Shown in pieces: positions 18,629 to 27,418 of a stretch of DNA of 64,000 nt (positions are counted from its first letter, which is position 1; each line of letters opens with the position of its first letter). The DNA comes from Streptomyces sp. ICC1 (GTDB lineage Bacteria > Actinomycetota > Actinomycetes > Streptomycetales > Streptomycetaceae). The position numbers were made by a program, and so were the translations under genes. Location of the stretch: positions 4,974,959 to 5,038,958 of the forward strand of contig NZ_CP030287.1 of NCBI RefSeq assembly GCF_003287935.1, read 5' to 3'. The notes beneath the pieces are model-generated. The model ran no database searches, was not told where the DNA came from, and was given only the letters and a program-made list of their open reading frames with translations.

Positions 18629-18770
18629 GGGGTCACCTCCAGGCGCCCGATGCTGCCACGGCCGGTATGACAAATCCCCCAAGTGTGTCGGCCCGTCGCG
18701 TCGGGGTCACCCGGTTGGCGGGGTGGGGGAAGTGCGCGGGCCGGGCGAAAACCCCTCGGCGAAGAAGGGC

Positions 18771-19034
18771 ATGGAGGACCAGGGCGGGATCCCCGCGTAC
18801 CGCCTCACCGGGCACCTCGACCTCGATCAGATCGCCTCGGTCGATCCGCGCACGCACCGGTCGATGAAGGCGAAGGGAGTCACCGGCTTCGACTGCGACC
18901 AGTGGATCGACGCCCAGGGCCGCACGCTGCGCTTCGAGCAGCGGATGCAAGTGCACGGCATGCAGGGCGGGAACAAGGTCGCCTTCGGCGAGTTCGGCCC
19001 GGTCGAGACCTTCGACGCCCCCAGCGGGGGCTGA
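18771..19034 (+). CDS. Small protein resembling the C-terminus of LppX-like lipoproteins
   Basis: An 87-residue protein (MEDQGGIPAYRLTGHLDLDQ ... RTLRFEQRMQVHGMQGGNKV). The pattern DPRTHRSMKAKGVTGFDCDQ-WIDAQGR resembles the last third of ~200-280 residue secreted lipoproteins of Streptomyces. Here there is no signal peptide, lipobox or N-terminal domain, and no in-frame coding sequence upstream fits one. It is therefore either a free-standing cytoplasmic small protein or a decayed remnant. No strong ribosome site is visible (GAAGAAGGG just before the ATG). Confidence 0.55.
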   Translation: MEDQGGIPAYRLTGHLDLDQIASVDPRTHRSMKAKGVTGFDCDQWIDAQGRTLRFEQRMQVHGMQGGNKVAFGEFGPVETFDAPSGG

Positions 19035-19060
19035 CCGGGCCGCCGAGGTCGCCCGCACCG

Positions 19061-19492
19061 TCAGTCCGACAGCAGCCGGGCCTTGGCCGCCGTGAACTCC
19101 TCCGGGGTCAGCAGGCCCTCGCGGGCCAGGGCCGCCAGGCGCGTCAGCCGGTCCGTGAGGTCGCCTCCGGTCGCCTCCGGCCGGTCCGCCCTTCCGTCCG
19201 CCCGCCCGTCTGCCCTTCCGTCCGCGGGCTCCCGCGAGGCCGCGGAGGCCGCGCCGGTCCCGGGCTCACGCCCGGCCGCCCCGGACGAGGCGCCCGCCCC
19301 CGACGAGGCGCCCGCCCCGGACGAGGCGCCCGAGTCGGCCGCTCCGCCGTCGGCTTCGTGCCCGGAGCGGGCGGCCTGCTGCCGGCCCGCGTCCCAGACG
19401 TAGGCGCCGCGCGCCAGGATCCCGCGCAGCAGCGGGCGGCCCGAGGGGCGCTGGGAGGGGTTCACGACGGAGCCGATGGGGCGGATGAACAT
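19061..19492 (-). CDS. SHOCT-domain protein
   Basis: A 143-residue protein ending in a SHOCT domain (LTDRLTRLAALAREGLLTPE plus EFTAAKARLL), a short C-terminal motif that often tethers or oligomerises proteins. The N-terminus (MFIRPIGSVVNPSQRPSGRP) is conserved-looking; the middle is low complexity with SSGAGA and ADGR repeats. Its ATG shares one base with the stop of the DUF6325 gene (TGATG), so the two are translated together. Confidence 0.78.
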   Translation of the reverse strand: MFIRPIGSVVNPSQRPSGRPLLRGILARGAYVWDAGRQQAARSGHEADGGAADSGASSGAGASSGAGASSGAAGREPGTGAASAASREPADGRADGRADGRADRPEATGGDLTDRLTRLAALAREGLLTPEEFTAAKARLLSD

Positions 19493-19881
19493 CAGGAGGC
19501 CTCCAGCCGCTCCACCGGGAGCCGGACCGCTCCCGCGATCCGGCCGCCCGCCGCGCGCACCGCGACGGCGGCGTCCTCGGCCCACACGTGCTCGACCACC
19601 AGGAGGAGCGCGCAGCTGCCGCGCTCCAGCAGCTCGGCCGATTCCCTGACGTCCTCCGGACCGATGAGCGGGGCCGCCTCCCGGTGGGCGAGCAGGCCCC
19701 GCAGTTCGACGAACTCGTCGAACTCCGCCGCCAGCACCTCTCCCGCCGCGGTCTTGGTGGCCACCAGCCCGTCGATCAGCCGCACGACCCCCGCCTTGCG
19801 CAACCCCATCACCGCCTCGACCGCCGCCACCCGCAGCTGTTCCTCGGGAAAGGCCAGGACGATGAACTCCGCTGGTCCCAT
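19492..19881 (-). CDS. DUF6325 family protein
   Basis: A 129-residue protein (MGPAEFIVLAFPEEQLRVAA ...) of the DUF6325 family, which has a ferredoxin-like fold with segments ALLLVVEHVWAEDAAVAVRA and a central acidic stretch. Such genes are often paired with SHOCT genes in actinomycetes; function unknown. The first gene of the coupled pair, divergent from the rodA-like gene with a 109-bp gap. Confidence 0.75.
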   Translation of the reverse strand: MGPAEFIVLAFPEEQLRVAAVEAVMGLRKAGVVRLIDGLVATKTAAGEVLAAEFDEFVELRGLLAHREAAPLIGPEDVRESAELLERGSCALLLVVEHVWAEDAAVAVRAAGGRIAGAVRLPVERLEAS

Positions 19882-19990
19882 GGGGGGAGGCTCCTGATCC
19901 GCTACTTCATTTCCGACCGGTTCTGACGACTCTTCGGCACACTATGACATAAGCGGACATACGGGCTGTCTCCTTGCTACGTTTCCCCGT

Positions 19991-21361
19991 ATGACCGCTC
20001 TGACGGCGAAGGTGGCGGAGCCCGTTCCGCCCCCGCCACCCGATGCCCGCGCCCCCAAGCGCCGGGGAGTCGAGCTGTCGCTCCTCGCCGGCGCCGTCCT
20101 GATCGCCGTCCTCGGCCACCTCCACGTCGGTCTCACCACCACCGGCCACATCCCCCGCCCCGCCGCGCACTACGCCGCCGGCCTCGCCGGAGCCGCGCTC
20201 GCCGCGCACCTCGCCGTCCGGCTGTGCGCCCCGTACGCCGATCCGCTGCTGCTCCCGATCGCCGTCCTGCTCAACGGCCTGGGCCTCGTCCTCATCCAGC
20301 GCCTCGACGCCACCACGCCCGGCCATCTCACCGCCGGGGAGCAACTGCGCTGGTCGGCCCTCGGGGTGGCGCTCTTCGTCCTGGTCGTCGGGGTGCTGCG
20401 CGACCACCGGGTCCTGCAGAAGTACGCGTACCTCTCCGTGGCCACCGCGCTCGTGCTGATGCTGGTGCCGGTCTTCTTCCCGGCGGTCAACGGGGCGCAC
20501 ATCTGGATCAGGTTCGCCGGACTCTCCTTCCAGCCCGGGGAGTTCGCCAAGATCCTGCTCGCGGTGTTCTTCGCCGCCTACCTCGCCGCGAACCGCACCG
20601 CCCTCGCCCTCACCGGCCGCACCCTCTTCTGGAAGCTGAAGCTGCTCCCCGGCCGGGTCCTCGGCCCGATCCTGGCGATCTGGCTGCTCTCCGTCGGGGT
20701 GCTCGTCCTGGAGCGCGACCTCGGGACCTCGCTGCTCTTCTTCGGCCTCTTCGTCATCATGCTGTTCACCGCCACCGGCCGGATCGGCTGGATCGCGATC
20801 GGGCTGCTGCTCGCCGCCGTGGGCGCGTACGCGGTGGGGACGTTCGAACCGCACGTGAACAGCCGCGTGGACGACTGGCTGAATCCTTTCGCCTCCATCG
20901 AACGCGGCGAGGGCCCCGGCCAGCTGGCCCAGTCCCTCTTCGCCTTCGGGGCCGGCGGGCTCCTCGGCGCCGGCCTCGGCCACGGCCAGTCCTTCCTCAT
21001 CGGCTTCGCCGCCAAGTCGGACTTCATCCTCGCCACGGCCGGAGAGGAGCTCGGCCTCGCCGGCCTCACCGCGATCCTGCTCCTCTACGGGCTCCTGGTC
21101 GCCCGCGGCTTCCGCGCCGGACTCGCGCTGCGCGACCCCTTCGGGCGGCTCCTCGCCACCGGGCTCGCCTCCATCGTCGCGCTCCAGGTGTTCGTCATCG
21201 CGGGCGGCGTCACCGGCCTGATCCCGCTCACCGGCATGGCCATGCCCTTCCTCGCGCAGGGCGGCTCCTCCGTGGTCACCAACTGGATCATCGTGGCGCT
21301 CCTGGTCCGGCTCAGCGACAGCGCCCGCCGGCCCAGACCGGCCGAGGAGGCCGCGGCGTGA
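19991..21361 (+). CDS. RodA/FtsW/SpoVE-type SEDS glycosyltransferase
   Basis: A 456-residue polytopic protein of the SEDS family, which polymerises lipid II together with a class B PBP. About ten helices are visible; conserved loops include NGAHIWIRFAGLSFQPGEFA with KILLAVF, the RVDDWLNPF region, and FILATAGEELGLAG with the large extracytoplasmic loop before it. The C-terminal end GLIPLTGMAMPFLAQGGSSV is typical. It overlaps the PBP gene (GTGA). In Streptomyces one such pair lies in the PknB cluster and others elsewhere; the absence of kinase or PASTA genes here suggests a secondary, possibly sporulation-linked pair. Confidence 0.93.
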   Translation: MTALTAKVAEPVPPPPPDARAPKRRGVELSLLAGAVLIAVLGHLHVGLTTTGHIPRPAAHYAAGLAGAALAAHLAVRLCAPYADPLLLPIAVLLNGLGLVLIQRLDATTPGHLTAGEQLRWSALGVALFVLVVGVLRDHRVLQKYAYLSVATALVLMLVPVFFPAVNGAHIWIRFAGLSFQPGEFAKILLAVFFAAYLAANRTALALTGRTLFWKLKLLPGRVLGPILAIWLLSVGVLVLERDLGTSLLFFGLFVIMLFTATGRIGWIAIGLLLAAVGAYAVGTFEPHVNSRVDDWLNPFASIERGEGPGQLAQSLFAFGAGGLLGAGLGHGQSFLIGFAAKSDFILATAGEELGLAGLTAILLLYGLLVARGFRAGLALRDPFGRLLATGLASIVALQVFVIAGGVTGLIPLTGMAMPFLAQGGSSVVTNWIIVALLVRLSDSARRPRPAEEAAA

Positions 21362-22818
21362 TCCGCTACATCCGCTGGTGCGCGTACTTCTGCGCCCTGC
21401 TGCTCGTCGCCCTGCTGGTCAACGTGGCCCGCGTGCAGGTCTGGGAGGCCGCCGGCTACGGCGCGAACCCGGCCAACAAGCGCCCCGCCATCGAGCGCTA
21501 CGCCGAACCGCGCGGCGACATCACCGTCGACGGCCGCCCCGTCACCGGCTCCCGGGACAGCCGCCAACTGCTGCGCTACGAGCGCACGTACAAGAACGGC
21601 CCGCTCTACGCCCCCGTCACCGGCTTCGCCTCCCAGACGTACGGGACCAGCTTCCTGGAGCGCTCCGAGGACGCGGTCCTCGCCGGCACCGACCCCGCGC
21701 TGTCGGCCTTCCCGCTCTGGTACGAGCTCTCGCGCGGCCGCCCCGGCGGCGGCAACGCCGCCACCACCGTCCGGGCGGACATGCAGCTGGCCGCCTACAC
21801 CGGGCTCGCGGGCAAGCGGGGCGCGGTCGCGGCCGTCGAACCCGCCACGGGCCGGATCCTCGCGCTGGTCAGCAGCCCCTCCTACGACCCGGCGGTGCTC
21901 TCCGGTACCGGGCCGAAGGTCAAGGGGGCCTGGGAGAAGCTCAACGCGGACCCCGCCCGGCCGATGCTCAACCGCGCGCTGCGCGAGACGTACCCGCCCG
22001 GCTCCACCTTCAAGATCGTGACGGCGGCGGCGGCGCTCGACGCGGGCGTGGTCACCGATGTGGACGCGCCGACCCGGACCCCGGACCCGTACCCGCTGCC
22101 GGGCACCAGCACCCTGCTCCCCAACGCGGGCACCGGCTGCGCCGACGCCTCGATGGCGGACGCGGTGCAGTGGTCCTGCAACACGGTGATGGCGAAGATC
22201 GGCGTACAGATCGGGCTGCGCGGGATGACGGACGCGGCGCGCCGGTTCGGGTTCAACGACGGGGGGCTGCGCGTGCCGGCCTGGGTGTCGCGGTCGAACT
22301 TCGACACCGACATGAGCCCGGACCAGCTCGCCCTGTCCTCGATCGGGCAGTTCAACACCACCGCCACGCCCCTGCAGATGGCGATGGTCGCGGCGGCCGT
22401 CGCCAACGGCGGCGAGCTCAAGGCCCCCTACCTGGTGGAACGCACGACGCAGGACGACGGCGACCCCGTCCGGCGCGGCGACCAGCGCAGCCTGGGCCGG
22501 GCCATGAGCCCGCAGACGGCGGCGCGGATGCAGGAGCTGATGGTGAAGGTGGTGGAGAACGGCACCGGCAGGAACGCGGCGATCCCGGGCGCCGTCGTCG
22601 GCGGCAAGACCGGCACCGCCCAGCACGGCGTCGGCAACGCGGGCACCCCGTACGCCTGGTTCATCTCCTGGGCCAAGCCGGAGGGCGGCCGGCCGCCGGC
22701 GGTCGCGGTGGCCGTGGTCGTCGAGGACGCGTCGGCCGTGCGCGGGGACATCAGCGGCAACGGCGCGGCCGCGCCGATCGCCCGCGCGGTGATGGAGGCG
22801 GGGCTGTCCGCCCCGTGA
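21358..22818 (+). CDS. Class B penicillin-binding protein (transpeptidase)
   Basis: A 486-residue membrane-anchored D,D-transpeptidase. It has a single N-terminal TM helix (about 7-23), a short linker/dimerisation domain, and a transpeptidase domain with SxxK at Ser216-Lys219 (STFK), SxN at Ser273 (SCN) and KTG at 417-419. It lacks PASTA domains and is short, as in PbpA-type proteins paired with a SEDS partner. Translation is coupled to the rodA-like gene through GTGA. The gene is complete: its TGA ends 12 bases before the adapter-like sequence at the contig join. Confidence 0.94.
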   Translation: MIRYIRWCAYFCALLLVALLVNVARVQVWEAAGYGANPANKRPAIERYAEPRGDITVDGRPVTGSRDSRQLLRYERTYKNGPLYAPVTGFASQTYGTSFLERSEDAVLAGTDPALSAFPLWYELSRGRPGGGNAATTVRADMQLAAYTGLAGKRGAVAAVEPATGRILALVSSPSYDPAVLSGTGPKVKGAWEKLNADPARPMLNRALRETYPPGSTFKIVTAAAALDAGVVTDVDAPTRTPDPYPLPGTSTLLPNAGTGCADASMADAVQWSCNTVMAKIGVQIGLRGMTDAARRFGFNDGGLRVPAWVSRSNFDTDMSPDQLALSSIGQFNTTATPLQMAMVAAAVANGGELKAPYLVERTTQDDGDPVRRGDQRSLGRAMSPQTAARMQELMVKVVENGTGRNAAIPGAVVGGKTGTAQHGVGNAGTPYAWFISWAKPEGGRPPAVAVAVVVEDASAVRGDISGNGAAAPIARAVMEAGLSAP

Positions 22819-22830
22819 AACGGCCGGCGG

Positions 22831-22849
22831 GTCCCTCTTATACACATTT
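22831..22849 (-). other. Partial Tn5/Nextera mosaic-end sequence at a contig join
   Basis: CTCTTATACACAT (22835-22847) is an exact 13-base match to the core of the mosaic end CTGTCTCTTATACACATCT in reverse orientation; the flanking bases match less well. This AT-rich string is out of place in a ~72 percent GC region. To its right the DNA enters the middle of an open reading frame with no start. I infer adapter read-through at the end of the left contig joined to the next contig. Confidence 0.78.
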
Positions 22850-22852
22850 TGG

Positions 22853-22978
22853 GCCGTCAAGGCCAAGCTCATCGAGCAGCCCGACCTCACCGGCATCTAC
22901 GACCTGACGCTCCTCAACAAGGTCCTCAAGGCCGCCGGCAAGCCCGAGGTCTCCGACGCCGACCTCGGCGCCAAGTAA
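22853..22978 (+). pseudogene. C-terminal fragment of an unidentified protein
   Basis: Forty-one codons and a TAA stop, open at the left to the adapter-like join. The reading AKLIEQPDLTGIYDLTLLNK then VLKAAGKPEVSDADLGAK is codon-biased like the neighbours and ends just before a strong hairpin, so it looks like the true 3' end of a gene. I do not recognise the family. The missing 5' part is probably on another contig, so this is an assembly truncation and not a biological pseudogene. Confidence 0.65.
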
Positions 22979-23029
22979 CTCCGGCACCTCCCCGTCCCGG
23001 ATCCCCGGCCGCGCGGGGCCGGCACGACC

Positions 23030-23079
23030 CCGCCCCCGGCCCGCAGCATGCCTTCGAGCACGCTGCGGGCCGGGGGCGG
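23030..23079. terminator. 18-bp perfect hairpin between convergent genes
   Basis: An 18-bp perfect GC-rich stem (23030-23047 with 23062-23079) around a 14-base loop. It lies between the end of the truncated gene and the end of the molybdenum-subunit gene and can stop transcription from both sides. Confidence 0.75.
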
Positions 23080-23116
23080 CGGTGTGTGCGGTCCGGGTCC
23101 CGGTCAGGTCTCCGCG

Positions 23117-25510
23117 TCAGGTCCCGGTGAGGTGCTCGGGGCGGACCGGCGTCTTGTTGAGCTCCAGTCCGGTCGCGTTGCGGATCGCCGCGAGGACGGC
23201 CGGGGTGGACGAGAGGGTCGGCGCCTCACCGATGCCGCGCACACCGTAAGGCGCCTCCGGGTCGGCCAGTTCGAGGTAGTCGACCGGGATCGTCGGCGTG
23301 TCGAGGATCGTCGGGATCAGGTAGTCCGTGAAGGAGGGGTTGCGCACCTTCGCCGTCTTCGGATCGACGATGATCTCTTCCATCACCGCGACGCCCAGGC
23401 CCTGGGTGGTGCCGCCCTGGATCTGGCCCACGACGGAGAGCGGGTTGAGCGCCCTGCCGACGTCCTGGGCACAGGCCAGTTCGATGACCTTGACCAGGCC
23501 GAGCTCGGTGTCGACCTCGACCACCGCCCGGTGGGCGGCGAAGGAGTACTGGACGTGACCGCGGCCCTGACCCGTCCTCAGGTCGAAGGGCTCGGTGGGA
23601 CGGTGACGCCACTCCGCCTCGATCTCGACGACCTCGTCTTCCAGGACGTCCACGAGGGCGGCGAGGACCTCGCCGTCCTCGGTCACGACCTCGCCACCCT
23701 CCAGCAGGAGTTCGGCGGCGGACCACCACGCCGGGTGCCGCGCACCGAACTTGCGGCGGCCGATGTCCAGGACCCTCGCGCGGACGATCTCGCAGGAGTT
23801 CTTGATGGATCCGCCGGTCATGTACGTCTGGCGGCCCGCCGACGTGGAACCGGCCGAGCCCACCTGCGTGTCGGCGGGGTGGATGGTGACCTGCTGGACG
23901 CCGAGCTCCGTACGGGCGATCTGCGCGTGGACGGTCACACCGCCCTGGCCGACCTCCGCCATGGCCGTGTGGACCATGGCGACGGCCTCGCCGTTGATGA
24001 CCTCCATGCGCACCCTGGCCGTCGAGTAGTCGTCGAACCCCTCGGAGAAGCCGACGTTCTTGATGCCGACCGCGTAGCCGACGCCGCGCACGACGCCCTC
24101 GCCGTGCGTGGTGTTGGACAGTCCGCCCGGCAGCGCGCGCACGTCGGCCGCGCCGTCGGCGACCTCCCACTGGCGCTCCGGCGGCAGCGGGCGGGACTTG
24201 ACCAGGCGCAGCAGCTCGGCGACCGGGGCGGGCGATTCGACCGGCTGGCCGGTGGGCATGATCGTGCCCTGCTCCATGGCGTTGAGCTGGCGGAACTCGA
24301 CCGGGTCCATGCCCAGCCGCGCCGCGAGCTTGTCCATCTGGGCCTCGTAGGCGAAGCAGGCCTGGACGGCGCCGAAGCCGCGCATCGCCCCGCAGGGCGG
24401 GTTGTTCGTGTAGAGGCCGATCGCCTCGATGTCCACGTCGTCGATGACGTACGGGCCGACCGAGAGCGACGCGGCGTTGCCGACGACCGAGGCCGTCGAC
24501 GAGGCGTAGGCGCCCCCGTCGAGCACGATCTTGCACTTCATGTGCGTGAGCTTGCCGTCCTTGGTGGCGCCGTGCTCGTAGTGGAGCTTCGCCGGGTGGC
24601 GGTGCACGTGGCCGAAGAAGGACTCGAACCGGTTGTAGACCATCTTGACCGGCTTGTCCGTGCGCAGGGCGAGCACGGAGGCGAGGATCTGCATCGAGAT
24701 GTCCTCGCGACCGCCGAAGGCGCCGCCGACGCCGGCCATGGTCATCCGCACCTTCTCCTCGGGCAGGCCGAGGACCGGGGCGATCTGCTTGAGGTCCGAG
24801 TGCAGCCACTGCGTGGCCACGTACAGGTCGATGCCGCCGTCCTCGGACGGAACCGCGAGCCCGGACTCCGGGCCGAGGAAGGCCTGGTCCTGCATGCCGA
24901 AGGTGTACTCGCCCGTCACGATGACGTCGGCGCGCTCGCGGGCCTCTTCCACGTTGCCGCGGATGATCGGCTGGCGGTGCACGATGTTGGGGTGCGGGAC
25001 GTGGGAGGCGTGGTGATCGTCGCGGTTCTCGTGCACGAGCACCGCGTCGGGAGCGGTCGCCGAGGCCTCGTCGGTGACGAGGGGCAGTTCCCGGTACTCG
25101 ATCCGGATCTTCGCGGCGGCGCGGCGCGCGGTCTCCGGATGGTCGGCGGCCACGAGGGCGACCGGCTCACCGTGGTGGCGGACCTTGACGTGGGCCAGGA
25201 CCGGGGTGTCCTGGAACTCCATGCCGTAGTTCTTCATCTCGGCGGGCAGGTCGTCGTACGTCATGACCGCGTGGACTCCGGGCACGGTCAGGGCCTCGGA
25301 GGTGTCGATGGACACGATCTCGGCGTGCGCGAGCGTGGACCGCAGGATCTGGCCCCACAGCATGTCCTCGTGCCACATGTCCGAGGAGTAGGCGAATTCG
25401 CCGGTGACCTTCAGGGTGCCGTCCGGGCGCAGGGTCGACTCTCCGATGCCGCCCTTGGTCCGGGAGCCCTGGGTGACGTTGGTGGGGATGCCCGTGGTGG
25501 TGCCAGCCAT
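23117..25510 (-). CDS. Xanthine dehydrogenase-family molybdenum-binding subunit
   Basis: A 797-residue large subunit of the xanthine dehydrogenase/CO dehydrogenase family, which holds the molybdopterin-cytosine/molybdopterin cofactor and hydroxylates purines or aldehydes. Order: aldehyde oxidase a/b hammerhead domain (about 20-140), then the Mo-binding domains with GGAFGGREDISMQ, NPPCGAMRGFGAVQ, GQGGVTVHAQIA and the C-terminal GVRGIGEAP, whose Glu is the expected catalytic base. The divergent PucR regulator supports purine catabolism. The FAD and 2Fe-2S subunit genes, usually adjacent, are not on either side. ATG 25510; a TTG/ATG further upstream is possible but lacks support. Confidence 0.92.
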   Translation of the reverse strand: MAGTTTGIPTNVTQGSRTKGGIGESTLRPDGTLKVTGEFAYSSDMWHEDMLWGQILRSTLAHAEIVSIDTSEALTVPGVHAVMTYDDLPAEMKNYGMEFQDTPVLAHVKVRHHGEPVALVAADHPETARRAAAKIRIEYRELPLVTDEASATAPDAVLVHENRDDHHASHVPHPNIVHRQPIIRGNVEEARERADVIVTGEYTFGMQDQAFLGPESGLAVPSEDGGIDLYVATQWLHSDLKQIAPVLGLPEEKVRMTMAGVGGAFGGREDISMQILASVLALRTDKPVKMVYNRFESFFGHVHRHPAKLHYEHGATKDGKLTHMKCKIVLDGGAYASSTASVVGNAASLSVGPYVIDDVDIEAIGLYTNNPPCGAMRGFGAVQACFAYEAQMDKLAARLGMDPVEFRQLNAMEQGTIMPTGQPVESPAPVAELLRLVKSRPLPPERQWEVADGAADVRALPGGLSNTTHGEGVVRGVGYAVGIKNVGFSEGFDDYSTARVRMEVINGEAVAMVHTAMAEVGQGGVTVHAQIARTELGVQQVTIHPADTQVGSAGSTSAGRQTYMTGGSIKNSCEIVRARVLDIGRRKFGARHPAWWSAAELLLEGGEVVTEDGEVLAALVDVLEDEVVEIEAEWRHRPTEPFDLRTGQGRGHVQYSFAAHRAVVEVDTELGLVKVIELACAQDVGRALNPLSVVGQIQGGTTQGLGVAVMEEIIVDPKTAKVRNPSFTDYLIPTILDTPTIPVDYLELADPEAPYGVRGIGEAPTLSSTPAVLAAIRNATGLELNKTPVRPEHLTGT

Positions 25511-25727
25511 GATCAACCGCGCCTTCCTAAGCCTTCGTGTCGGGCCTTCGTATTGGGCCTTCGCGTTGCCCAGAAGTAGACAGCCGATCACGGGGTCGAG
25601 GCAGTCACCGATCGCTCAATTCCGGCCCCTCCGCCGCCTGTGGACGACCGTGGCTTCCCCCTGCCCCACGTCGCTGAACTGCGGATACGCAGGTGCCGGA
25701 AGCAGCGGGCATGAGAGGGTGACGATC

Positions 25728-27407
25728 ATGCGGCTGCGTGAGCTTTTGGACAGTGAGGAGCTGGGGCTGCGCCTGCTCGTGGGCCGCGAGGCCGGCGACG
25801 GGGCGCTCGACCGCGCCATACGCGCCGTCCCGACCGTCGACCTGGCCGATCCGGGCCGCTTCCTCACCGGCGGGGAACTCGTCCTCAGCGAACTCGCGTG
25901 GTGGCGGGAGGACGGGGACGCCGAAGTCTTCGTACGGGCCCTCGACCGGGCGGGTGTCACCGCGCTCGCCGCGGGCGAGGCCGCGCACGGATTCGTCCCG
26001 CAGGACCTCGTGCGCGCTTGCCGGCGCCGGGGTCTCCCCCTCGTCGCCGTGAGGCCGGAGACCTCGTTCACCGCGGTCACCGAGCACGTCCTGCGCCGTC
26101 TGGACCGCCGGCACGTCGGTGACCTCGCCGCCGTGGTCGAACGCCACCGGCAGCTCCTCGCCGACCGCGGCGCCCCGGACTCCGTGCTGGAGCTGCTGCG
26201 GCACAGCATGGGCCTCGAAGTGCGCGTCCTGTCCGTGACGGGGCGCCAGATCGCCGGGGCCGGCGCTCCCCTGCACGCCAAGACGGCGGCGGCACTGGCC
26301 GGGAGGTACCTCGCCGCGCGCGGCTCGTGCGAAGCGCCTGCGCACCGGGTCAGGATCGGGGACCGGCTCCACTCGCTCGTACCGGTGCCGGCCCCGCTGC
26401 CGGAGGCGGAGGCGGAGGCGGAGGCGGTGCCGAAGGCGGAGCACGCCGCCGAGTTGGGTGACTGGCTGCTCGTCGTGGAGGCCGACACCTCTGCCTGGCC
26501 CGCGCCGGACGTGGAACTCCTCGACCGGATCGTCGAACTGGTCGGCGACGCGCGAGCCGCGCACGACGGGGCGAAGGTGGCGCTGAACGACTTGGCGCGC
26601 CGGCTCCTCGACCTGCTGTACAGCCGCGTCCCGCCGGAGGAGATCCCCGTCCGGCTGAGCAGCACCGCGCAGGCCGTGGTCAGTCAGAAGGACACCTGGC
26701 AGCGCTGCCAGTTCGTGGTCGCCCGCGGAGAGCGGGACGGAGGCCGCCCCATCCCCGGCCCGGCCCTGCGGGCGCTCCTGGAGGAGGCCCTGGTCCAAGC
26801 GGACGGTCCGGTGCCGGTGTCGCCGCAGGACATCGCCGCCACCGTCGACGACGAGCAGGCCGTGCTCTTCGTTCTGGTGCCCGAGCCCACGGACACGCTC
26901 CCCGAGCCGGCCCTCGACGGCGCCGCCCTCCAGCGGAGGCTCTCTGCGGTGCTCACGCGCTGGCTCGGTCCGACGGGCAGGGTCTCCATCGGCGTCAGCA
27001 CCCCGGTGGCGGCACCCGGTAACGCGCGGCGGGCTCTCGGCGAGGCCCGCACCGCGCTGCGGGTCGCCGATGCCGGCCCGGAGCGAGTGACCGTGCGGGG
27101 CCCCGAGGACCTCACCTCGCGCATCCTGTCGCTGCTGCTCCTCGTCCCGGCCGAGAACCGGCAGGCCTTCGCCTCCCGCCTCCTCGGCCCCCTGCGCGAT
27201 CACGACAGCCGCCACCGGACCGATCTGGTGACCACGCTGGAGGCGTTCCTCGACTGCGACGGGTCGTGGACCAGGTGCGCCGACCGGCTCCACCTGCACG
27301 TGAACTCGTTGCGCCAGCGCGTCGCCCGCATCGAGCACCTCACGGGCCGGGACCTGTCCCGGCTCGAGACCAGGCTGGACTTCCTCGCGGCCTTGAAGGC
27401 CTGCTGA
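25728..27407 (+). CDS. pucR: PucR family transcriptional regulator
   Basis: A 559-residue regulator with an N-terminal PucR domain (MRLRELLDSEELGLRLLVGR ... to ~120), a long middle GGDEF-like/sensor region, and a C-terminal PucR-type HTH (TLEAFLDCDGSWTRCADRLH then LHVNSLRQRVARIEHLTGRD). In Bacillus PucR controls purine degradation in response to allantoin-type inducers. It is divergent from the molybdenum subunit gene with a 217-bp gap, so that gene is the likely target. A short Glu-Ala repeat (EAEAEAEAVPKAE) from a GAGGCG array lies in the middle. Confidence 0.88.
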   Translation: MRLRELLDSEELGLRLLVGREAGDGALDRAIRAVPTVDLADPGRFLTGGELVLSELAWWREDGDAEVFVRALDRAGVTALAAGEAAHGFVPQDLVRACRRRGLPLVAVRPETSFTAVTEHVLRRLDRRHVGDLAAVVERHRQLLADRGAPDSVLELLRHSMGLEVRVLSVTGRQIAGAGAPLHAKTAAALAGRYLAARGSCEAPAHRVRIGDRLHSLVPVPAPLPEAEAEAEAVPKAEHAAELGDWLLVVEADTSAWPAPDVELLDRIVELVGDARAAHDGAKVALNDLARRLLDLLYSRVPPEEIPVRLSSTAQAVVSQKDTWQRCQFVVARGERDGGRPIPGPALRALLEEALVQADGPVPVSPQDIAATVDDEQAVLFVLVPEPTDTLPEPALDGAALQRRLSAVLTRWLGPTGRVSIGVSTPVAAPGNARRALGEARTALRVADAGPERVTVRGPEDLTSRILSLLLLVPAENRQAFASRLLGPLRDHDSRHRTDLVTTLEAFLDCDGSWTRCADRLHLHVNSLRQRVARIEHLTGRDLSRLETRLDFLAALKAC

Positions 27408-27418
27408 CCCACACCCGC

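Noticed and set aside
18629..18770. A ydaO (cyclic di-AMP) riboswitch before the NlpC/P60 gene
   Set aside because: Such leaders occur before cell wall hydrolases in Streptomyces, but this ~140-bp region shows no recognisable conserved elements.
23048..25579. A ~840-codon frame opposite the molybdenum subunit
   Set aside because: It has shadow composition with no domains, while the reverse strand encodes conserved dehydrogenase motifs.
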